From assembly GCA_030068075.1 (NCBI GenBank), contig CM057823.1, forward strand, positions 14,542,485 through 14,606,484: a stretch of 64,000 nucleotides of DNA. The letters are read 5' to 3'. The notes below the pieces were generated by a model. That model was not told the DNA's origin. It worked only from the letters and a program-made list of their open reading frames with translations, and did not search any database. This stretch comes from Paguma larvata. Its lineage: Eukaryota > Chordata > Mammalia > Carnivora > Viverridae. The position numbers were made by a program, and so were the translations under genes. Below are positions 56,164-64,000 of the stretch, in pieces. Position 1 is the first letter of the stretch. Every line of letters begins with the position of its first letter.

Positions 56164-57118
56164 GTAAGATACAAGAAGCGATCGCTGTGTGCCGTGATTG
56201 GAGAAAGGGAAGAGAATCAGTGGCCGCTTTGTGTCGCTGATCCTTCTAACCAGCTCTTGAGAGTCATCTTTACTCCGTCAGCATACATAGCTCCCTCTTG
56301 TAAGTCCCCATTTAAACGCCAGAGTTGTATCTTCTGCAGAAACGGTGGTCACTTAGGGAGAATGCTTGGGGCAGGTGAAGCAGCTAGGGGGGAGTGTAGG
56401 TAAAGAGGCGGGTTCTCAGCAGCTCAGCTTTCCCAAAATTGCCCAGCCGAGTCCGGAGAGTGCCAGCGTTCGAACGTCCTTGTCATCACCTCCTTTTGAG
56501 ATGAGACCCTTCGGTGCCGTCGTGCGCCTGCGCCCTCAGGAGAGCGGCCTGAGCAACATGAGTGAGGAGTAGGCGGAAGGAAGACCTCTGTCCCTGTCCT
56601 GACTGTTCTGTCTTCCCAGCGAAATCACAGGACACCGACTGTTTCATACGGACCAGGCTTCTGACCTTTTTGGACTGTGAAGATTAAATTCTTCCGAGAT
56701 CCTGAATGCCACATTTGGAAACACAAAGTACTGGGGCTCAGCGGTTGCGTGGCTTAAGATGGGTAACTCAGTTTTTCAACACTAGCAACTTCATAGAAGG
56801 CGAAGGCCACTCAGCCTGGGTAGTCCTAAGATTGGTCAGTTGAAGGATACAAAATTGTACTCATCGCCACTCTCCGAAATGAAGAGAAGCCACCCGGAGA
56901 GGAGTGAATATTGTATGTCATGCGCTTTTCAGCGGGCCTCCCCTTCTCTAGGGCTTTCCAGGCTGGGTCTGGTGAGCTAGGGTCACTCCTCATCTCCCTC
57001 TCCACCTCCTTCCCCGTTATTAACCGTCATATCCCGGAGTTTCCAGTTTTTGCCCTTTGAATTTTGTTTCTTTAACTAAGCGGAGATAGGTTTTTATGAG
57101 GAAGCAGTTCCTAGTCTT
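56164..57118 (+). other. Sequence between the two 83-bp repeats
   Basis: 955 bp of intronic sequence without a recognisable transposon structure. Contains short open frames (90 and 68 codons) with no domain. Confidence 0.4.
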
Positions 57119-57201
57119 CTCATTTGGAGGATGAAACTAATTTTTTTTTAACCTTGGTGGACCCCTAATTGATTAGTTTGGAGACTAGATATCCTTTTTT
57201 A
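57119..57201. repeat. 83-bp direct repeat, copy 2
   Basis: Matches copy 1 at 56081-56163 except for two positions in the T-rich part. The flanks diverge quickly on both sides, apart from a short shared GCAGTTCC upstream. Confidence 0.95.
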
Positions 57202-57284
57202 ATAGCTAAAAAAGTATATATATATATATCTCAAGTCATCTTTGGGATGAGAAAATGTCAGTGCTATAATATATAACTTTATTT

Positions 57285-57512
57285 ATTATTTTATTATCTA
57301 TTTATTTATAATGTTTATTTTTGAGAGAGAGAGAGAGTGTGTGCATGTGTGGGGAAGGGGCAGAGAGAGTTGCGGGGGGGGGGCACAGAGGGTCTGAAGC
57401 AGGTTCTGTGCTGGCAGCAGAGAGCCCGATGAGGGACTCGAACTCACAAACTGTGAGATCATGACCTGAGCTGAAGTCGGATGCTTAACCGACTGAGCCA
57501 CTCAGGTGTCCC
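57285..57512 (-). mobile_element. Felid SINE
   Basis: TAATGTTTATTTTTGAGAG tail, (G)9 run in the body, head GCCACTCAGGTGTCCC. Flanks share TAACTTTAT. Confidence 0.92.
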
Positions 57513-58654
57513 TGTTATTTAACTTTATATCTCATTTCCTACTTCTTCTTTTCCTTTTTTCCTTCATTCTGTCTGTCTTTCCGGCTGTCTTTCTTTTCGT
57601 AAAACAGTGCTAGAGCCCATAGGTGAATTTAAAGGTAGAATGACTGTCAAATGACTCCAGGTCCTAAGGCTTTTGTCCCGGGATGTAGCTGGGAAGCTTG
57701 ATTTTATGTCATGAAGAAAATAAATTTCAAAACCATCTGGTAGAGAACTGGTACAAATTACAGGAAGGGAACAGCTAATTTCATGTATTTTATGGTTCTT
57801 GTAAGATGATATCAATATACGTTTGAGTATTTTAAGAAAAAGAAGTTTGAAAATGATTCACCAAACCAGTTATTTGAACTCTGCTGCACTTGGACCTGCC
57901 TGAAACACTCAAAGTTAGCATGAGAGTGTTTAGGGTACGCATTTAGCTCGAGGAGCATTAAGTATATTATTACCTGGCAGTTGTTAGTATGAAGACATCG
58001 TATCTACCAGTGCGTGAGTGGGGGCGGACACAGAGGTGGAGGAGTGGGGTCGGGGCCACTTCGTTGCACGGGTCCGTTGTGTCAGTGGGGAACATGCACC
58101 TGGAGTTGGGCAGGGGACAGCCCTCAGGGCCGGTAGCAGCAGACCTGTTGGGAACGCAAGCGGAATTCCTTTTATTCATTGATTTATTCTTCTGTGGTTA
58201 TGGCTGGTTAAGGGTAAAGTCCAAATCCAGAGTGAACTAGGTCATAGTCTGGATTTAGACCAGCACTCAGGGAAATTAGTCGCTGAGACAGGCCAAAGGT
58301 ACAGGAATCAGATGATCAAAACACAGGTTAGGTACTTTTGGGTAAGGTGGTCTGGAAAAATCTAAGGAGTAGCGACTAAGAGTCCAGGAGGTGCTAGTGG
58401 TAACAATAGAGGTGAGAACCCGTTCTTGGTAAGGTCAACTGGGTAGGAGCTCTTTATGCCCCGTCTAAGCAGGGAGGAGATGAAGGGCTTTGAAGCCTTA
58501 CTGATCCAAATGGAAGGAGCCACTGTTAGTTGACAAAAAACCCACAGGGGTGGTGGTGCTGGAGAAAGCAATAGCATCAACTCGAGGTCTTCTGATATGT
58601 CCATTGGGAGTGAACTATCCCATGGGGAATCGGTCACAAGTTATTAAATTATTT
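57513..58654 (+). other. MFHAS1 intron 1, single copy
   Basis: A pyrimidine-rich stretch lies at about 57541-57600. No supported exon or repeat. Confidence 0.35.
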
Positions 58655-59272
58655 AAAAATAGGCATTCTAAGCTGAAGGACTTTTACTACCTGATATCAA
58701 GGTAATCAAGACAGTATATAATCAAGACGGTATGGTATCAGCGTGGGGTTCGACAGATCACTGGCATCAGTAGTCTGATATATATGGTTCATTGATGTTT
58801 CATTGACAAAAGTACAAGAGTAATTCAGGAGGGAAAGATAATATATTCAACAAATGGTGCTGAAACAATTTTATATTCATAAAAATGAACCTTGACCCAA
58901 ACCTCACACCGTACACACAAATTAACTTGAAATAAATCATAAATCTAAATGTAAGGACTAAAATTTACAAGGAAATCTTACACGGAAAACATGGGAGAAA
59001 CTCTTTGTATGCTTTGGATAGGCAAAAGATTTTTTTTTTTGTTTGGTTTTTGTTTTTTACCACAAAAACTATATGAGAAAAAATTTGATGGATCGGGCTT
59101 AAAATGAAAAACTTTAGGTCTTCGGAAGAACTATTAAGAAAATGAAGAGACAATCCATAGTTCGGGAGGAAGTGTTTGCAAAATATATATCTGATACAAA
59201 AACAAAACAAAACAAAACAAAAACCTCTTACAACCCAATACTAGTAATAAAATCCAATTAAAAATTGGGTAA
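58655..59272 (+). mobile_element. L1 ORF2 3' part, left segment (decayed)
   Basis: Old L1 ORF2 DNA in order: ACGGTATGGTATCAGCGTGG, TATTCAACAAATGGTGCTGA, AAACCTCACACCGTACACAC and AAGTGTTTGCAAAATATATA. Many stops, non-functional. An (AAAAC)n stretch lies at 59198-59225. Confidence 0.85.
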
Positions 59273-59441
59273 GGGTACCTAGGTGGCTCGGTCAGGTTGA
59301 GTATCCAACTCTTGATTTTGGCTTAGGTCTTGATCCCAGGGTCTTGGGAATGAACCCTGTGCTGGGCACAGAACCTGCGTTAAGTTTCTCTTTCTCTCTC
59401 CCTCGCTTGTGCTCTTCCTCTAAAATTAAAGAAAAACAAAC
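59273..59441 (+). mobile_element. Carnivore SINE, diverged, inside the L1
   Basis: Head GGGTACCTAGGTGGCTCGG and shortened CT-rich part. The L1 resumes immediately after it. Confidence 0.85.
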
Positions 59442-60190
59442 AAGCTGGGCAATAGATTTGAATAGACACTCTCCAAAATAGGATATACGAATGGCAAATA
59501 AGCATATTAAAAGATAGCAATATCTTAGTCATTAGGGAAAGGAAAACTAAAACCACTAGGAGATATTGCTACATACCCCCCCAGCATGGCTAAGAGTAAA
59601 GAGACGGACTATACCAAGTGCTGGTGAGGATGCATAATAGCTCAGGTTCTCCTCTGTGGCTATCGGGAAGGCCAAAATGGTATAATCACTGGACGAAACT
59701 ATAGTTGTTTCTTAAAAACGAAACATCCGTTTACCGTACAACACAGCAACTTCATAGCTGAGTATTCACTCAAGGGAAATGAAAATCTCTATTTAAAAAA
59801 AAAAAAAAGCTTTATATACAGATATTCATAACAGCTTTTTTCATTATGGCCAAATACTAGAAAGCGCTTGTTTGGTGAATGAATAGACAAATTTTGGAGT
59901 ATTACTTAGATGAATCTCAAAACCGTTGTGCTAAGTTTAGGGAGCCAGACACAAAAGAGTACATCCCGTATGAATCCATGTCTAGGACCCTGTGGAAGAG
60001 GCCGAGTGCTGCAGTGACAGAGAGCTGGCGGTGTGGAGATGGATGTGCTCCAAGGGACCTTTTCGGTGACAGAAATATTTCACACCATGATCGCGGTGGA
60101 GATGACGAGAGTGGATGCGTTTGCCAAAAGCTATCAAATCCTGCGCTTAAAATGAATGAGTTTTGTTATATGTAAATTATACATCGTTAA
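59442..60190 (+). mobile_element. L1 ORF2 end and 3'UTR, right segment (decayed)
   Basis: GATTTGAATAGACACTCTCC, TAGTCATTAGGGAAAGGAAA, AGTGCTGGTGAGGATGCATA, GTGAATGAATAGACAAATTT, then the 3'UTR with GTGGAGATGGATG and TGTAAATTATACATCG. The 98-codon frame at 59879-60175 is part of this decayed L1. Confidence 0.85.
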
Positions 60191-61754
60191 AGCTAATGAA
60201 AAAATAAGGTCTGATTAGAATGATCTCCTTAGATACCCAGAAACACACTTTTTTTTTTTTTTCCACCCAAACGTGATTTATGCCTCGTGATCACACCCTT
60301 CGAATGTGACTATTTCGGTGGATGAAACATGTTGCTGAGGATACATCCAGATTTTCTATTTTAGCTTGTGCGATTACTGATATTGGGTTGAACCACAGGA
60401 AATTGTCGAGATCGAGTAATTTTTGACCTACAAAAGCAGCAATTTCATATGGTCCAATGAATAGAAGACATTTTATTTGCTTTCTGATACATTGAAAAGA
60501 CCATTGGCAGTGGCTATAGTCGAAACTACGTGCAGTGGTTTAATTCCAAGGGCTTTCTAGGACAAGAAGCCTCAATTGTTTGGTCTGAGTTATACATCTT
60601 ATTTTATTTCATTGTGCTTCAGTTCAGTTCGGTAGATGTTTTATGTATCTCTACTGCTTTCAGATCCTTTTACTTGGAATTGGTGGGTGGATATAAAGAT
60701 GAATTTGTTGTTCCTCCCCAAAGGAGCTCAGGTGATGAAATTAAAGCACACATGTAGACTTTGTCATAATCACAGATAAGAGACTGAAATACAGCTTTTG
60801 GTCGTCATTGTTTCTATTGTAGTAATCATTCAGAAGGTACTTGGGGTTCCTTATTGAAAAAGTAAGGGCTTGTGGATTTGTACAAATACAGGTATATGCA
60901 TATGAACCTGAAGAAATAATGGAAACGAGGCCAACCGTTCAGTCTGCATGAATATTAGAGCATTCTGCCAAGAGCAAGCCTCCTAACCTTTTCAAGAGGA
61001 GTCAGTGTGGTTTGCCAACCCTCGTGCTCACTCTTTAGTTACTGGTTGAACGTATTGAGCCATTGTCTTACCTGAGATAATGAGTGCTTACGGAGGCTTG
61101 TTTCTGGATGTCTTCAGTGGTCTTTTGTTTGGAGTGCGGAAGGTGTTGGGCAGGTGGCTGTCAACTTCTTCCTAAGACTAAACTTCCTTGTTGACAAAGA
61201 TGGTGACAGGGGACACACTCAGCACCCAAGAACAACCCTGGGGAATGCCTAAAGACATATTCTAGAGAATTCCATACTGCAGTGTGTCCAGTCTGGTCAA
61301 CTTAACGCCCTGTTTTCTTAGGCTTCTGAGTGGAGACCTGTCCAAGCAAAATGGAAAGGAAGAGCAGAACGTATGCGTTCCGTTCCATAATTATGGTGTA
61401 CTTTCTTCTCTTTCTGATAATCAAGTACAGAGGACTGAGAGGGCAGGTGGCTATTCTTTTCATGTGGAATGGAGTGATCCTAAATGGTTAGAGATGCAGT
61501 TGTTGACACATAACCCATAGGCTGTTGCTTTTGGACACCTGCCCCAGAAGAGAGTGTACCCAAGAACAATGTTACGTAAGTGGGATGGGTTTCCATGTTT
61601 TGTTCTGCGCTCTCGTTTTGGAGTCTCAGGCCTGTGTGTGTGTTCCCTCTGCCAATAGCCTTTGCTTTTGATCAAGGATTTGCGGCTCCGAAACGGAGTA
61701 GGCGTACCCAAATGAAGTACTTCAGTAGTGGTGTTTTTGCTGGTATTGGGGAAC
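60191..61754 (+). other. MFHAS1 intron 1, single copy
   Basis: T14 run near 60250; otherwise no recognisable repeat or exon. Confidence 0.35.
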
Positions 61755-61930
61755 AGTAGAAGAGAGTGCAGGCTTTGGAATCAACCCAATGTGGTTTCAA
61801 ATCCTGCATCCTCCTTATAAGGTGTTATAAACCTGGACAAGTTATTTCATTCCAAGCCGCCATTTTCCTTACCTGGAAAATGGGAATAATACCAGGTGTC
61901 CTTTAAACATTGCTGAAAAATAGACACGAA
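61755..61930 (+). mobile_element. MIR SINE
   Basis: AGTGCAGGCTTTGGAATCAA, ACCTGGACAAGTTATTTCAT, TACCTGGAAAATGGGAATAA in full MIR order. Confidence 0.85.
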
Positions 61931-61944
61931 GTAACTGCTGATAT

Positions 61945-62160
61945 TCTTTTTTATTCTTTTAAAAATTATCATAGAATAAAATGGACTCTTCTAGGTATAC
62001 AGTTCCATGAATTTTAACTTGCATATAGATTTGTATAATCACCCCCACAACCAGGATACAGAAAAATTCCATTACTCTCTAGGTAACTTCCTCTACTGCC
62101 CCTTTATAATCATGCCTCTCTCTGTCACAAAAGCTTCTTCCTGAAAAGGGTCCTGGGGTA
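61945..62160 (-). mobile_element. Old L1M-type 3'UTR fragment
   Basis: Reversed L1M text: GGTATACAGTTCCATGAATT, TGTATAATCACCCCCACAAC, CAGGATACAGAAAAATTCC. Confidence 0.6.
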
Positions 62161-62632
62161 CACATTATGCTTAATTTATATTTTAAATCACCCTACATTT
62201 AGGAAAATCTTCAACTTATGATAAAAAAATTACATATTATGTTAGGAATTACTTTTCTAGGTTGTGGCAGGTGTGTGTATGGGGGGCAGAATGTCATTTT
62301 TTTTCCTTTTTTTTCTTCTTCTCCCTTTCTTCCTTTCTCTGGAAATACTTTTAATCCTACACATTGGAAACGCTAAGCTGCAGAAAATCTAATCCCAAAA
62401 CTACAACCTCTGCTTTGAGATTCTTTCTAATGCAGTCATACATTGACACAAAATTTAACAAAACTGTGTTTCATACCACAGTTGACATCAGTCCCAACCA
62501 AAGTCGTTAAATACTTTGTCGAGCAAATCCCTCCCTCTTTTGAGGCAATCAGAGTTCTTTGAAAACAGAGATCTGCCCTCAGGTTACCTGCCTTCTAATT
62601 TAAGAGACTAAGCGAAGACAAGCCTGGCTGTC
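62161..62632 (+). other. MFHAS1 intron 1, single copy
   Basis: A pyrimidine-rich stretch lies at about 62298-62340. No supported feature. Confidence 0.35.
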
Positions 62633-62633
62633 T

Positions 62634-63093
62634 GTTATGGCTTGAACTGTGCCGCTTCCCCCCCCCCCCCAGATACATTGGCGTGAACCCCCAGTACCTC
62701 AGAATGGGACCTTATTTGGAGATAGGGTCATTGCAAAGGGAAACAGGTCAAAATGAGAACATTATGGTGGGTCTTAGTCCAGTACGACTAGTGTCCTTAT
62801 GAAAAGGGGGAATTTGGACAAAACAGCCATCACACAAGGAGGATGCCACGTGGAGATGAAGGCAGAAACCAGGGAGACGCAGCAGAAGCCAAGGCGCACC
62901 AAGGATTGCCAGCAACCACAGAAGCTCTGGGAGGCCTGGGTCCGATTCTCCCTCACGGCCCTCAGAGTTGCGACCGCCCTACCTGCACCTAGATCTCGAC
63001 TTCCAGCCCCCAGAGCTCTGAGGCAATACATTTGTGCTGTTCGAGCCACCCGGCTTGCGGCTTTTTGCCTGGCAGCCTTAGGAAGTGAACACA
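62634..63093 (+). mobile_element. MLT1-like ERVL-MaLR solo LTR
   Basis: Begins TGTTATGGCTTGAACTGTG, followed by a C13-14 run, CCCCCAGTACCTCAGAATGG, GACCTTATTTGGAGATAGGG, TAGTGTCCTTATGAAAAGGG, CCAGCCCCCAGAGCTCTGAG and GAGCCACCCGGCTTGCGGCT. This is the characteristic order of old mammalian MaLR LTRs. No internal retroviral genes are present. The exact subfamily is uncertain. Confidence 0.7.
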
Positions 63094-63111
63094 CTGTCTT
63101 TAATAAAATGA

Positions 63112-63294
63112 TCTTTTTTTAAGTTTGTTTATTTTGAGAGAGAGAGAGAGTGAGAGAGTACAAGTTGGGGGAGGAACAGAGAGAGAGGGAGAGCACAGAG
63201 CCTGATGTGGGACTCGAACTCACACACCATGAGATCATGACCCGAATCGACATTAAGAGTTGGACGCTTAACGACTGAGCCACCGAGGCACCCC
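63112..63294 (-). mobile_element. Felid SINE
   Basis: Flanked by TAATAAAATGA (63101-63111) and TAATAAAAATGA; the head ends CCACCGAGGCACCCC. Confidence 0.93.
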
Positions 63295-63306
63295 TAATAA
63301 AAATGA

Positions 63307-64000
63307 CTTTTTTCAATGACAGCTTGTGTATTGTATATTTGAGGAATTTGGAGCCCTAGTGTCGGTGATTGCTGGCATATGACTTGAAGACGTTACATTT
63401 CCTGCTGCCGACACCACCGTGTGCAGAACCTAGCATTCCTTTTACTTGCTTTTTTATTTTTAAGTGATTTGAACCATTACTGTCACCGTCTCCTCCCCTC
63501 CTTCTTTCCCTTCTTTCTCGAAACACCATCTCAGTCTCTTCCAACTCCAGATTCTTCGTTCCCTCCCTCGGCCGCCTAATCTGCTTCCTCCCTGGAGCCT
63601 GCGTTCTTCCTCACACTTGGCTTTGCTCACCTGTCTTCTCACTCACGGTTGCACAGAGATGTAAAGCGATGATATTGTACCTTCATGGAGTCCTGGCCCC
63701 TGACAGAGGAAGTTAGTGTTTGGTACATGCTTTGGGGTGACTGCTTCCTAAGACTTTTTTTTTTTTTTTCCCCAGAAAATCCCCATCAGATACCAGCTTG
63801 AATTCTAGACAAGTCTCTGCTTTGGGTTTTTCTAAAACGTGCTATTTGGTGGCCTAAATGTATAGGGCATATTTGGTCAATTATTTACAGAATCCACTTC
63901 AAAATTCCTTGATTCCCCGGGGGCTTCCAGAGGGTGTGGACCTTACCACTTCTACTCCGTCTGTCTCCTCCTCGCCCCACGTAGACGGCGTGGTCCGTCG
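63307..64000 (+). other. MFHAS1 intron 1, right edge
   Basis: Pyrimidine-rich tract at about 63478-63610 and a T14 run near 63757. The 62- and 60-codon reverse frames read the purine-rich complement. No MFHAS1 exon 2 was recognised before the window ends. Confidence 0.4.

Noticed and set aside
59879..60175. 98-codon frame as a small gene
   Set aside because: It is the decayed 3' end of L1 ORF2 and its 3'UTR.
62634..63093. Open frames of 106-107 codons on both strands
   Set aside because: They lie inside an old non-coding MaLR-type LTR.
1..63294. SINE tRNA-like segments as true tRNA genes
   Set aside because: The A/B-box-like parts sit in dispersed SINE copies with CT-rich bodies and A-rich tails; none forms an isolated, intact tRNA gene.
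35368..64000. MFHAS1 exon 2 within the window
   Set aside because: No acceptor-flanked segment extending the phase-1 frame with MFHAS1-like C-terminal coding was recognised. In human the later exons are tens of kilobases downstream.

Overview
This is vertebrate nuclear DNA from a feliform carnivore, most likely a cat-family (Felidae) species. The main evidence is about 47 tRNA-Lys-derived carnivore SINEs of the felid type, on both strands. Their head reads GGGGCGCCTGGGTGGCTCAG, followed by an RNA polymerase III B-box-like GTTCGAGCCCC, a CT-rich segment and an AATAAATAAACATT-type tail. Many still have clear target-site duplications. The background is old mammalian sequence: MIR, L2-like, L1M-type, a MER5A-like element and an MLT1-like LTR.

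Only one protein-coding gene can be supported: MFHAS1 (MASL1), a Roco-family protein, on the + strand. Its large first exon carries the start codon at 32370 and runs to a consensus splice donor after 35367. It encodes residues 1-999 plus one base of codon 1000: an N-terminal region, 13-14 leucine-rich repeats, a Roc GTPase domain and a COR domain. The last roughly 50 residues must come from exons beyond the right edge.

Layout: 1-31,000 is intergenic sequence upstream of MFHAS1, rich in SINEs and old L1/MIR pieces, with a CpG-retaining patch holding an RFX-like palindrome and YY1-like motifs near 8.6-8.95 kb. 31,400-32,369 is a CpG-island promoter and 5' leader with a CACGTG E-box, GC box, (CG)9 tract and several upstream ATGs, including a start-stop element (ATGTAG). 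32,370-35,367 is the coding part of exon 1. 35,368-64,000 is the first part of intron 1. It contains a G21 tract near the donor, a second GC-rich patch (about 40.8-41.75 kb), many SINEs, an 83-bp duplicated segment spaced 1,038 bp apart (56.1 and 57.1 kb), an L1 ORF2/3'UTR fragment split by a SINE (58.65-60.19 kb) and an MLT1-like LTR (62.63-63.09 kb).

I found no CRISPR array, operon, bacterial element or new multi-gene system. The most interesting points are regulatory: the upstream-ATG architecture of MFHAS1, the RFX/YY1-like patch, the local 83-bp duplication, and inverted SINE pairs in the MFHAS1 pre-mRNA. Repeat family names come from recognising consensus text without a search, so subfamily assignments are approximate.
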